Of a stretch of 48,455 bases of DNA, positions 37,047 to 44,570 are shown in pieces (position 1 is the first letter of the stretch; each line of letters begins with the position of its first letter). Below the pieces are notes generated by a model. That model saw only the letters and a program-made list of their open reading frames with translations, was not told the origin of the DNA and searched no databases. This stretch comes from a gamma proteobacterium L18. Lineage in GTDB: Bacteria > Pseudomonadota > Gammaproteobacteria > Pseudomonadales > Pseudomonadaceae. The position numbers and the translations under genes are program-made. The stretch spans positions 590,338-638,792 of the forward strand of contig KI547167.1 of the NCBI GenBank assembly GCA_000497835.1, read 5' to 3'.

Positions 37047-38285
37047 ATGAAGCGCAGCGATATCAAGCGCCGGCCGCTGGCTGACACCGTTCTGGCCACG
37101 CTGGAGCCAGAGTCGAAGGAGTACCGAGAGCTAGACGGTAACGCCTTGTACCTGCGGGTTCGCCCAGATGGCAGCAAGTCCTGGCAACTGCGCTACAAGA
37201 AGCCTGATGGCAAATGGTCATGGCTCGGCCTGGGCGGCTACGGCACAGCCGACCACCAACTGACTGGCGCACAGGCTCGACAGAAAGCAGCCCTTCTCAG
37301 GGAAGATGCCGCCAAAGGCGGGAACCCGCTGGCCACCAAGCGAGCCAGGAAAGCTGCCGAGGTTGAAGCCACTAATAATACGTTCGAGCACTTGGCCCGT
37401 GAGTGGTATGCCGGCAAGCGCCAGAGCTGGACTGACGGGACGGCCACCAGAACCATCGGTACCCTGGAGCTTCATGTCTTCCCCGTGTTCGGCAAGCGCA
37501 TCTATACCGAGATCCTCCCAATGGAGTGGATGGACTTCCTGCGCGGCATGGAGAAGAAAGGCATCATCGAGCAAACCAGCCGAGTGCGCGCCCGATGCCA
37601 GGAGATCTACGATCTGGCCCGCGTCACTGGCCGCGCCACCCACAACCCACTCGAAGGTCTTCACAAGTTCCTCCAGACCAAGCCTTCGGAGAACTACGCC
37701 CACGTCTCCACCGCCGAACTTCCCCCATTGCTGAGAGCGATCCGGGCATATCCGAGCGCTATTGATGTTCGGATCGGCCTACATCTATTGTCCATGCTCG
37801 CCTGTCGCCCTTCTGAGATCAGGGAAGCACGCTGGGATGAGTTCGACCTGGACAAAGCCCTGTGGACAATCCCCGCCGAACGGATGAAGCGCCGCCGCGA
37901 ACATCTAGTTCCCCTTCCCCACCAGGCGGTGGAATTGCTGCGCGACCTGCACAAGCTGACCGGGCTCTACCCCCTGCTGTTCCCTGGGCGCAGCGACACC
38001 ACCAAGCCTCGCAGCAACACAGTGTTCCTGATGGCCCTGCGCCGACTGGGCTATGAGGGGCGGCAGACCGGCCACGGATTCCGCCATATCGCCTCAACGA
38101 TCCTGAATGAGCATGGTTTCGACGAAAACCATATTGAAGCGCAGCTATCCCACGTCAAGGAGGGGGTGGCAGGGATCTACAACAAGGCTCAGTACCTGTC
38201 CCAACGGACGACCATGATGCAATGGTATGCCGACCATCAAGACACCCTAGCCGTGGGTAACGTGGTTTCGATCAAGAGGGCCTGA
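37047..38285 (+). CDS. int: Tyrosine-recombinase integrase (P4-like)
   Basis: A 412-residue integrase. An N-terminal DUF4102-type arm-binding domain (about 1-100) contains ALYLRVRPDGSKSWQLRY. A SAM-like core-binding domain spans about 110-215 and the catalytic domain about 220-400. Catalytic residues are visible: R254 (LACRPSEIREARW), the lysine near 281, H343 and R346 (GHGFRHIAS), H369 and nucleophile Y378. GAGGGG lies about ten bases before the ATG at 37047. It points away from the tRNA-Met gene, the usual arrangement for elements inserted in a tRNA 3' end. Apparently intact and active. Confidence 0.95.
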   Translation: MKRSDIKRRPLADTVLATLEPESKEYRELDGNALYLRVRPDGSKSWQLRYKKPDGKWSWLGLGGYGTADHQLTGAQARQKAALLREDAAKGGNPLATKRARKAAEVEATNNTFEHLAREWYAGKRQSWTDGTATRTIGTLELHVFPVFGKRIYTEILPMEWMDFLRGMEKKGIIEQTSRVRARCQEIYDLARVTGRATHNPLEGLHKFLQTKPSENYAHVSTAELPPLLRAIRAYPSAIDVRIGLHLLSMLACRPSEIREARWDEFDLDKALWTIPAERMKRRREHLVPLPHQAVELLRDLHKLTGLYPLLFPGRSDTTKPRSNTVFLMALRRLGYEGRQTGHGFRHIASTILNEHGFDENHIEAQLSHVKEGVAGIYNKAQYLSQRTTMMQWYADHQDTLAVGNVVSIKRA

Positions 38286-38464
38286 CGCGAACCTTCCTTG
38301 TGCGCGTAGACAGATATAGACTAAAAGCTATTACTGTTCGGATAGCCAGTACGCCAACAGGCAGCGGTTTGGCTGATCTAGCTCGGCGGGGCGAAAAGCA
38401 GGCTTCCCACCTGCCTGATCCGCCAATCTATTCAATGCGGGAGCACCTGGGAGGGTGTGATTTG

Positions 38465-39379
38465 ATGGTTATCCCAACGCCAGAGCAATTTGAACGGCTC
38501 TCAAAGTCGGCAGAAATTTACGTCACCGGTTTCTCCGAGTATCTGAGGAAGAATCTTGCGGCATATCCTGAAGACAAAATACCGTATGAAGATGTCGATA
38601 GGCTTGTCCAACTAACGATCAAAGGAAGTGAGGATTTTTTTCAATCATCGCTCGATTTGGATGGACTTGCCTGCATCAACTGGCTGGAAAGCGAGCCCGC
38701 GTTTGCTCTCGCTATCAGGGAGGTAGGGTTTCACGTCGCCGATCCTGCACATTGGGCCGAGTCGCACGAAAAAACTATCCGTAGCTGGATTCGTAACGGC
38801 GGCCATACCGCCGTTCTGGCCTTCAGGCTGGCCCGTAATACAAGTCGGTATCTCGCGTACATTTCCCGGCTTGGCGGCGCCATTCATAGCTATGTGAGTG
38901 GAACAGGGCTTCGCGCAGCCATAAATGGCGCCGCCACAATTGCACGTATGAGACAGCTCTTGCTGGAGTTCGATCAACTGGCAGGCGTGGACTGGATGCC
39001 AGTTGATGCAAAAAAAAGACTTTCGTACATGGTGAAAACGGAGTCTGCAATCCGGTTTCTCGATAGCGATGAGATCTTCGATCAGCCAGCAACCAAAAGA
39101 AACGACGCAGACCTTCCTTCTCGGTTGCTCGCTTTAGAGATCCTTCGCTTAAATTACAGCCTGCGCTCCAAATATCACAAACGGGCGGTTTTCCACCTAA
39201 TGGGGCTCTCAATCATCGAGAGACCTATCGAAATGCGAACCATCGAACGGTTAGTGAAAAGCGAAACCGATGCTCATCGAAAATATATGGCAAAAAGGAT
39301 CGCCGACAAAAAAGGGCTCGATTACGAGCGTGTTCTGACGACACTAAAAGCGGCCAAGAAACCTACTTTCCAGAGCTAG
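38465..39379 (+). CDS. Unknown 304-residue protein behind integrase
   Basis: I do not recognise this protein. The ATG at 38465 follows GGGAGGG at fair spacing and gives MVIPTPEQFERLSKS. An earlier ATG at 38435 lacks a site. The sequence is soluble, mainly helical and charged, with no signal peptide, membrane span, Walker motif or metal cysteines. The middle has RIRxx-poor, aromatic text such as AFRLARNTSRYLAYISRLG and the C-terminus is Lys-rich (KAAKKPTFQS). Its codons are AT-richer than those of neighbouring phage genes, suggesting separate acquisition. The slot next to an integrase often carries cargo such as immunity or defence genes. That is inference only. Confidence 0.75.
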   Translation: MVIPTPEQFERLSKSAEIYVTGFSEYLRKNLAAYPEDKIPYEDVDRLVQLTIKGSEDFFQSSLDLDGLACINWLESEPAFALAIREVGFHVADPAHWAESHEKTIRSWIRNGGHTAVLAFRLARNTSRYLAYISRLGGAIHSYVSGTGLRAAINGAATIARMRQLLLEFDQLAGVDWMPVDAKKRLSYMVKTESAIRFLDSDEIFDQPATKRNDADLPSRLLALEILRLNYSLRSKYHKRAVFHLMGLSIIERPIEMRTIERLVKSETDAHRKYMAKRIADKKGLDYERVLTTLKAAKKPTFQS

Positions 39380-39471
39380 AAATGCGTCGCAAATCGACTT
39401 GCTTTGTCGTCCCCAAAGCAGCCTAAAGATTGCGAATCTGTCTCTCGTCACCTATCCCGAGATACAGAACT

Positions 39472-39738
39472 ATGCACATCACCCCAGCTCATGCGCAGCC
39501 ACGCACTGCGCCCATTCACCAGTTCGATCCCGCCACCATCATCATCCGCATCAGCGAACTGTCGGCAATCACCGGTTACGCTCGCCCAACGATCTACAAA
39601 CGCCTCAAAGACGATCCGACCTTCCCCAAGCCGGTGCCCCTGAGCAACAGCAAAGCCCGTGGAGCACCGGTTGGCTGGGTGCTGGGCGAAGTACAGGCGT
39701 GGGTTCGCCAGCGCATTGCTCTGCGCGAGGTTGCCTGA
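39472..39738 (+). CDS. AlpA-family helix-turn-helix regulator
   Basis: An 88-residue DNA-binding protein of the AlpA/excisionase-like MerR superfamily: IIRISELSAITGYARPTIYK (about 22-41) is the helix-turn-helix, followed by DDPTFPKPVPL and the wing GWVLGEVQAWVRQRI. Proteins of this type switch on integrase or early genes in P4-like elements and often act as excision directionality factors. The ATG at 39472 is behind a weak GAG site. It is followed two bases later by the next small gene. Confidence 0.88.
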   Translation: MHITPAHAQPRTAPIHQFDPATIIIRISELSAITGYARPTIYKRLKDDPTFPKPVPLSNSKARGAPVGWVLGEVQAWVRQRIALREVA

Positions 39739-39739
39739 A

Positions 39740-40090
39740 ATGAAAAAGGCCACGATTTCCGAAGAAAAACGCAGCCAGGCACACGGCGAGCATATCACCC
39801 CGCGCAACGCGCCGACAAAGATCAGTCGCGCACTGGTCACACTTTTGCAGCGCAGCCTCAACCGCTTTGAAGCCGAGGCCTTGGGCGACCACTGCTTGCA
39901 TAGCACGATCAGCAAACTTTCCAACGACTACGGCCTCAAGTTCGTTCGCGAGTCAGAGCGTGTCCCGAATAATTGGGGTACTCCTTGCCGTGTAATCCGC
40001 TACAGCCTGCCGGCCAGTGAGCGGAAGCGTGCCCAGGCATTGCTGAAACTTCTCTGCAGCGCTGCTGGCGCTAAACGGGAGGCAGAATGA
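39740..40090 (+). CDS. Small phage protein, winged-helix-like
   Basis: A 116-residue protein. The block ISRALVTLLQRSLNRFEAEAL, then LHSTISKLSNDYGLKFVRE and CRVIRYSL is a pattern I associate with small early proteins of Pseudomonas prophages and is consistent with a winged helix. No further role can be given. It starts two bases after the AlpA stop, with GAGG ten bases before the ATG, and overlaps rha by four bases. Confidence 0.75.
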   Translation: MKKATISEEKRSQAHGEHITPRNAPTKISRALVTLLQRSLNRFEAEALGDHCLHSTISKLSNDYGLKFVRESERVPNNWGTPCRVIRYSLPASERKRAQALLKLLCSAAGAKREAE

Positions 40091-40590
40091 AAAAGACGAC
40101 CATGCCACCGGCAGAACCTAGCAACGGGAAATCTGACATTGACCTGACCCAGTCTCAGGGTGAGCCATGCGTGGACACCCGCGTGCTAGCAGCTCAATTG
40201 GGCAACCAACACGAAAATACCTATGACCTGGTGAAACGTTACGAAGCTGACTTCTTGGAGCTGGGAATACTCCGGTTTGAAACCGGAGAAATCGTAGGTC
40301 GGGGGCAGCCTGAGAAGTATGCCCTGCTCAATGAATACCAGTGCTATCTGCTGCTGACCTACAGCCGCAACACCCCCAAGGTCCGAGCGCTCAAGATCAA
40401 GTTGATCAAGGCATTCCGTGAAGTCCGTTACGGCATGGCCTGCCAGTCGCTGCTGGCCCGCAAGGAGGAGGCAAGCCAGAGCGGTAAGCGCTTGGCCCAC
40501 TGGCGCTACGACAAGCCCGGCGTGTACCAGCACGTCGCTCACTTGCGGGAGCAGCTGCGCCTGCCTATCGATTTGGAGGTGGGCCAATGA
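40087..40590 (+). CDS. Rha-family phage regulatory protein
   Basis: A 167-residue protein with a pRha domain (about residues 28-118): VDTRVLAAQLGNQHENTYDL, then VGRGQPEKYALLNEYQCYLL, TYSRNTPKVRALKIKLIKAF. Rha proteins of lambdoid phages interfere with growth in hosts lacking IHF and are thought to be DNA-binding. The C-terminal about 45 residues are variable. It overlaps both neighbours by four bases. Confidence 0.9.
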   Translation: MKKTTMPPAEPSNGKSDIDLTQSQGEPCVDTRVLAAQLGNQHENTYDLVKRYEADFLELGILRFETGEIVGRGQPEKYALLNEYQCYLLLTYSRNTPKVRALKIKLIKAFREVRYGMACQSLLARKEEASQSGKRLAHWRYDKPGVYQHVAHLREQLRLPIDLEVGQ

Positions 40591-40826
40591 GCATCTACTC
40601 CGGTCACAGCGTCCAGGACCACGAACAGTTTCTGATGGAGGATCTGCTGCCAAGCATCGTCGGCTATGCCGGCCGCACCGAGACGCCGGCTGAGGTCGTG
40701 GTAATGGCGGCGTTCCTGAGCCTGGCCACGATCCTCCAGGCCAAAGGCCTCAGCCGTGAGACGTTGATGAAGGCTATCGACGCCGCCCAGCTCCACTACC
40801 ATGATGCGCCAGCGGGGGTTCACTAA
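40587..40826 (+). CDS. Small phage protein, unknown
   Basis: A 79-residue acidic helical protein, MSIYSGHSVQDHEQFLMEDL..., not recognised. It is coupled to rha by an ATGA overlap. It is the last gene before the structured leader region 40827-41149. Confidence 0.7.
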   Translation: MSIYSGHSVQDHEQFLMEDLLPSIVGYAGRTETPAEVVVMAAFLSLATILQAKGLSRETLMKAIDAAQLHYHDAPAGVH

Positions 40827-40980
40827 TGGACTATCCTCAGATCGCGTCGAGCACCTCTATTGTGAAACAGGGGGTTGCGCCTACCTTCTTGCACGGGTAT
40901 CTTGCCGCCTTCGCTGCAAAATCAGCGAACGGGCGTAGGAACCTGAAAAGCAAAAGGCGCAACAGCGCCCAGATCACAAC

Positions 40981-41004
40981 TGTAGGCGTTTTTTTTCGCC
41001 TGCA
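40981..41004 (+). other. Stem-loop TGTAGGCG-T8-CGCCTGCA
   Basis: Eight-base arms around a run of eight T residues, in the gene-free stretch 40827-41149. A second small hairpin GGCGC-AACA-GCGCC lies at 40956-40969. Together with the C4-like RNA they form a structured leader. Confidence 0.6.
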
Positions 41005-41011
41005 GTTCCGT

Positions 41012-41096
41012 GTTATGGCGGCTGTGTGCGGGCAGGCTTCGGCCTGGTCGGGAACCTTTTGCCCCGGCATTCCTACCCCGTGCACAGCTGCCACCC
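41012..41096 (+). ncRNA. C4-antisense-like phage RNA
   Basis: GGCGGCTGTGTGCGGG (41017-41032) pairs with CCCCGTGCACAGCTGCC (41076-41092) to close a three-way structure whose two inner hairpins are AGGC-TTCG-GCCT and CGGG-AACCTTTTG-CCCCG. The 3' part contains TTCCTAC and AGCTGCCAC, which are exact complements of GTAGGAA (41103-41109) and GTGGCAGCT (41115-41123) just upstream of the next ribosome binding site. This is the layout of the P1 C4 antisense RNA: RNA first, targets downstream in the same transcript. Family assignment is from memory of the C4 consensus. Confidence 0.6.
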
Positions 41097-41149
41097 AATC
41101 CCGTAGGAAGGATCGTGGCAGCTCTTTGAAAGCAAAAGGAGCTACACCC

Positions 41150-41314
41150 ATGCACGCCCTCAATCCGTCCGTAAATCGCATTCGTGCCGCCGCCCACCGG
41201 GCAATGGCTATTGCCGCACTTCACGCTGACTCATCGCTGAGCACCCGTCTCAACCGCTACCGTCACCACATGGACCGCGCACGCGCCCTGCTGGCTGTGG
41301 GGGTGGCGCAATGA
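41150..41314 (+). CDS. Small phage protein under C4-like RNA
   Basis: A 54-residue basic protein, MHALNPSVNRIRAAAHRAMA..., with AGGAG eight bases before the ATG. The ribosome binding site lies in the mRNA segment that can pair with, or be exposed by, the C4-like RNA. It is the first of five overlapping small genes, so it may be a leader controlling them all. Function unknown. Confidence 0.65.
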   Translation: MHALNPSVNRIRAAAHRAMAIAALHADSSLSTRLNRYRHHMDRARALLAVGVAQ

Positions 41315-41559
41315 GCCTCCTCGACGCCGTACGCATCGCGGATAAATGCCGGGCGCACCTGCTCAGCAATTGCGAAGGGCTCAGCAACCTGCACGCAATC
41401 TTCACCATCATCCTCCGCGCCTATCCTCGAGATACCGATGCGCACGCCCTTGCATCGCTCGGGATTTTGGAGGCCAACGATTGGATGGAGCGTGCAGACA
41501 AGCAAGCGGAAGCCGTCCGTACCGATCTGGATAGCTTGGATTTTGGGGGTGCGCAATGA
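41311..41559 (+). CDS. Small phage protein, unknown
   Basis: An 82-residue helical protein, MSLLDAVRIADKCRAHLL..., not recognised. ATGA overlaps on both sides indicate translational coupling. The sequence pattern SNLHAIFTIILRAYP suggests a small alpha-helical bundle. Confidence 0.7.
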   Translation: MSLLDAVRIADKCRAHLLSNCEGLSNLHAIFTIILRAYPRDTDAHALASLGILEANDWMERADKQAEAVRTDLDSLDFGGAQ

Positions 41560-41825
41560 GCCTGGGCACCGCTGAATCCATCCTCCGACCTGCTCTCCTG
41601 GCTGACTTTGAAATGAATCAGCAGAACAACGCCCGCGATGACTTCGACGAGCTTGAGCGCATCCTGACCACCTTCATCATTCCCGCGCTCGGTAAGCAGC
41701 ACCCGGTATCCAAGAGCCTGTACGCGAATCTACACAACGTGCGCACAGGTTCTGGAAACTTCTGCTGGCGCCATCGCCACCTTGGCTACAGCTACAGCGC
41801 CAACGAAGTAGGAGGTGCGAAATGA
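41556..41825 (+). CDS. Small phage protein, unknown
   Basis: An 89-residue protein, MSLGTAESILRPALLADFEM..., not recognised. Its C-terminal YANLHNVRTGSGNFCWRHRH is basic and aromatic. It is in the same overlapping cassette, and AGGAGG near its end serves the next gene. Confidence 0.7.
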   Translation: MSLGTAESILRPALLADFEMNQQNNARDDFDELERILTTFIIPALGKQHPVSKSLYANLHNVRTGSGNFCWRHRHLGYSYSANEVGGAK

Positions 41826-42043
41826 CTACGCCTATCCACATCCCCGCCGACACTCACCACGAAGCCCTGCGCGACACGCAAGACATCCTGGTCCTATTGA
41901 GCCTGGCGCTTGCCGTCATTGCCTCGCCCACCACGCCTATCATCGTGGCCCGTGTCACCGCCGTGATGGCGCAGCACACCGCCATGGCGTGGGCTGAATT
42001 GCTCGATTGCGATGCTCAGGCTGTTCCGGGAGGTGCGAAATGA
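41822..42043 (+). CDS. Small phage protein, unknown
   Basis: A 73-residue mostly hydrophobic protein: DILVLLSLALAVIASPTTP could be a membrane or buried helix. The ATGA overlap and a GGAGGTGCGAA site before the ATG are shared almost exactly with the next gene, suggesting tandem duplication of the gene junction. Confidence 0.65.
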   Translation: MTTPIHIPADTHHEALRDTQDILVLLSLALAVIASPTTPIIVARVTAVMAQHTAMAWAELLDCDAQAVPGGAK

Positions 42044-42324
42044 GCACCAGAGTGATCGCCGCGACTCAGATCGCTCATGACGCGCTTGAGGATCTGGAAA
42101 ACGCCAAACGGGCACTGAGCCACTTGGAGTCTTTGCTGAAAACGGCGTCAACGCTGGCCGCCGGGAACAAGCACCTACAAAGCCTGATGGAAATGGGTTG
42201 GTTCTACGCGTGCGATGCGGCTAACAACGCCAGCATCAACTACGAGGGCATCGGCGAGAAGTTGATTGCTGCAAGCGCCCAGGTCGAGCCGACCGCCCGC
42301 GAACAGGGGAAGGCCAAGCCATGA
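42040..42324 (+). CDS. Small phage protein, unknown
   Basis: A 94-residue acidic helical protein, MSTRVIAATQIAHDALEDLE..., with LESLLKTAST that may form a short coiled coil. The start uses the repeated GGGAGGTGCGAAATGA junction. Overlaps both neighbours. Function unknown. Confidence 0.7.
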   Translation: MSTRVIAATQIAHDALEDLENAKRALSHLESLLKTASTLAAGNKHLQSLMEMGWFYACDAANNASINYEGIGEKLIAASAQVEPTAREQGKAKP

Positions 42325-43124
42325 AGCGCCCAATAAGCATCGATTCCGGCTATATCAAAAGCACCGTCCGAGTTGCCGGCCTTCTCGCCCAGCCATTCGA
42401 TTTGCCACCCGTGGTCGGCAGGTCGCTGGCCAGCACGATTGCCGATCTGGTGAAGGCAGATTGCGTCGGCACGCAGGTGTCTGTGATTGAGCAGCGCCAG
42501 CCCGATCAGTCCAGCCTCACCGAAGACCTTGCCGTCTCTGATCGCGTCCAGCAGCAGTTGGTCTTGAGCCTCAAAGCCACCCAGCCAGGCATGATCCTGC
42601 TCCAAGGTCTGGGTTTGCTCGCTGGGCCGGTGCTGGACACTGCCGTGCTGCTTCCCGCTCTGCTCGCCGAACGCGACCACCACGATACCTGGTGGACCAC
42701 GCTCAATGAGTTGCGCCAAGGTCGCGAGTTGCCAGCGCTTGAGGCGAGTACCACCCTTGGTACCGCCGCAGAGCGTGAGCGCTATTACCAAGCACAGCAG
42801 GCCTTCAACCTCGCAGCATTCGGTGGGCGCTACGTCGCTCTTGGTGACAGCCCTGCCCTCGCTCATGCCGAGCCTCAAGTGCTATTCGACCTGCTTGAGG
42901 CAGAGCGTGAATTCGCGGTTATCTGGTGGTCGCGACTGAATGCCATGCGGTGTCGCGGCGAGTTGCCCGAATGGGTGATTTCCAACCGGGTTGGCCATGG
43001 GCCTGATTGGGATCGCTGGGAGGTCGAAGCCCGCCAAGTCAACGTGGCTCTGTTTGGCGTGACAGATCCAGGCACGTCCCTATGGCCTGAGAACCAGCGT
43101 CATCAGGTCCGCCGGCGAGTGTGA
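42321..43124 (+). CDS. Phage protein of unknown function
   Basis: A 267-residue protein, the largest of the small-gene cassette, starting MKRPISIDSGYIKSTVRVAG. It contains two similar modules, ERDHHDTWWTTLNELRQGRE and EREFAVIWWSRLNAMRCRGE, each with a WW pair, followed by LPALEAS or LPEWVIS. This internal repeat suggests a duplicated helical unit. No cofactor motif is seen. A long nested hairpin overlaps its stop codon. Not recognised. Confidence 0.7.
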   Translation: MKRPISIDSGYIKSTVRVAGLLAQPFDLPPVVGRSLASTIADLVKADCVGTQVSVIEQRQPDQSSLTEDLAVSDRVQQQLVLSLKATQPGMILLQGLGLLAGPVLDTAVLLPALLAERDHHDTWWTTLNELRQGRELPALEASTTLGTAAERERYYQAQQAFNLAAFGGRYVALGDSPALAHAEPQVLFDLLEAEREFAVIWWSRLNAMRCRGELPEWVISNRVGHGPDWDRWEVEARQVNVALFGVTDPGTSLWPENQRHQVRRRV

Positions 43125-43159
43125 CCAAACCATCTCAGTGAGACGTATTGGTCACACTC
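43117..43159. other. Nested hairpin at the end of the small-gene cassette
   Basis: Arms GAGTGTGACCAA (43117-43128) and TTGGTCACACTC (43148-43159) are perfect, with TCTCA-G-TGAGA inside. It lies over the stop codon (43122-43124). There is no T-tract, so it could be an mRNA 3' structure or an operator (dyad TGTGACC). Confidence 0.65.
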
Positions 43160-43217
43160 AGCATGAGGTGGCCGCTCCAGCAATTTGAACTTGGCTGCTA
43201 GCCAGGGAGCAAAAGCG

Positions 43218-43493
43218 ATGAAAATTCAAAGCAGCGGGCAACCGCTGGCGGGCTCGTTCGGCCCGAAGAAAGCCACGGAGCTGTTTTACATCACCCATCC
43301 GAAGGTACCAAAGGCCCTGCTGGGACCGTTTCTGACCGAGGCCGACGCCGAGTGCGGCCGGATCGTTCTGCGAAGCCCCGAGGCCCAGGTTACAGCCTGC
43401 CTGGTGGATCAGATCGACGAGTACACCCGCTGGCATGCCGAGAACAACGGCCATGTCTTCCGCACCTTCGCTGAGGGGGTGCGCCATGGGTGA
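43218..43493 (+). CDS. Small phage protein, unknown
   Basis: A 91-residue protein, MKIQSSGQPLAGSFGPKKAT..., not recognised, compact alpha/beta pattern. The ATG at 43218 is behind GGGAGC. It is the first gene of the replication block and overlaps the next by eight bases. Confidence 0.7.
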   Translation: MKIQSSGQPLAGSFGPKKATELFYITHPKVPKALLGPFLTEADAECGRIVLRSPEAQVTACLVDQIDEYTRWHAENNGHVFRTFAEGVRHG

Positions 43494-43704
43494 TGTGATT
43501 TCCTTCGAGCAGCAAGGCCCCAACGGCGGTGAGCCGGCGCACATCGACGTTCGCAGCTTCAGCCTGCTGGCCATCCTGCTTCACGACTTGCAGCAGCACC
43601 ATCAGACCGAGCAGCCCGGACCGCGAGCCAATGAGCTCAAGCGTCTCGCGTCGAGCCTTGACGCCGTGCTGGCGCGTTTTGAATCACCGGAGGGCGCGGC
43701 ATGA
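43486..43704 (+). CDS. Small phage protein, unknown
   Basis: A 72-residue acidic protein, MGDVISFEQQGPNGGEPAHI..., with a helical C-terminus (LKRLASSLDAVLARFES). The start overlaps the previous end by eight bases and the stop overlaps the primase gene by four. Possibly a small replication accessory, by position only. Confidence 0.65.
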   Translation: MGDVISFEQQGPNGGEPAHIDVRSFSLLAILLHDLQQHHQTEQPGPRANELKRLASSLDAVLARFESPEGAA

Positions 43705-44570
43705 GCGAATCGACAATCCTTTTCCGTGACGCGCTCCAGGCCGTTTACGGCCCGCTCGACTGGCTGCCGGTGGGCGATGGTGACATTCATCGCTTCCACG
43801 TCCCTGGCGACAGATCAGGCAGCACCAATGGCTGGTATGTCCTGTTTCTGGATGGCGTAGCCTCCGGCTCGTTTGGGAGCTGGAAAGTTGGCAGCAACAG
43901 CACCTGGTGTAGCCGTGAGCCGGTAGACGCCCGTGAGGCTGAGCAGATCCGTGAGCGCATCGAGGTTGCCCGGCGCCAGCGTGCCGCCGAGCAAGAGCGG
44001 CGGCACCAAGCCGCAGCCGGCCAGGCCAATCGCTGGTGGCGTGATAGCCGGCCAGCCGACCCTGCCCACCCCTATCTGGTGCGCAAAGGCGTGCCGCCCT
44101 ACACGCTGCGCCAGCGCGGCGACGACCTGCTAGTGCCGCTGTACCTAGACGGCTGCCTGGTAAACCTGCAACGCATCTCCCCGGAGGGTGACAAGCGCTT
44201 CCTCTACGGCGGCCGCATCAACGGCGTGTACTCGCCTATGGGGACCGTTTCGACCGATGCGCGCCTGGTGATTTGCGAAGGCTGGGCAACGGCCGCCACG
44301 CTCCACCAGAGTGGGTACAGCGTGGCCGCAGCCATGAATGCGGGCAATCTTCGGCCTGCCGCCGTGCGCCTGCGCGCCCGCTACCCTAATACCCCCTTCC
44401 TCATCGCTGGGGATGACGACCGGACCACTGACGGCAATCCCGGCCGTGCCGCTGCAAACGTGGCAGCGGCGGCGGTGAGCGCCGAGGTGGCTTTTCCCGA
44501 GTGGCCGGAAGACGCACCAGACGATCTGACCGACTTCAACGACTTGGCCAACTGGAGGGCGCGCCCATGA
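43701..44570 (+). CDS. Toprim-domain primase-like protein
   Basis: A 289-residue replication protein. The N-terminal 110 residues include a DUF3987-like / primase-associated region (VLFLDGVASGSFGSWKVG, then an Arg/Glu-rich helix). RWWRDSRPADPAHPYLVRKG and QRISPEGDKRFLYGGRINGV are typical of virus-type primases. A Toprim domain follows: the glutamate in LVICEGWATAATLHQSGY and the acidic cluster IAGDDDRT. It lacks its own helicase part, which is supplied by the next gene overlapping by four bases. It primes DNA synthesis or processes a replication initiator for the element. Confidence 0.88.
   Translation: MSESTILFRDALQAVYGPLDWLPVGDGDIHRFHVPGDRSGSTNGWYVLFLDGVASGSFGSWKVGSNSTWCSREPVDAREAEQIRERIEVARRQRAAEQERRHQAAAGQANRWWRDSRPADPAHPYLVRKGVPPYTLRQRGDDLLVPLYLDGCLVNLQRISPEGDKRFLYGGRINGVYSPMGTVSTDARLVICEGWATAATLHQSGYSVAAAMNAGNLRPAAVRLRARYPNTPFLIAGDDDRTTDGNPGRAAANVAAAAVSAEVAFPEWPEDAPDDLTDFNDLANWRARP

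Noticed and set aside
43815..44069. Minus-strand frames within the Toprim gene
   Set aside because: No ribosome binding site or domain. The plus-strand Toprim protein has clear motifs and ATGA coupling on both sides.
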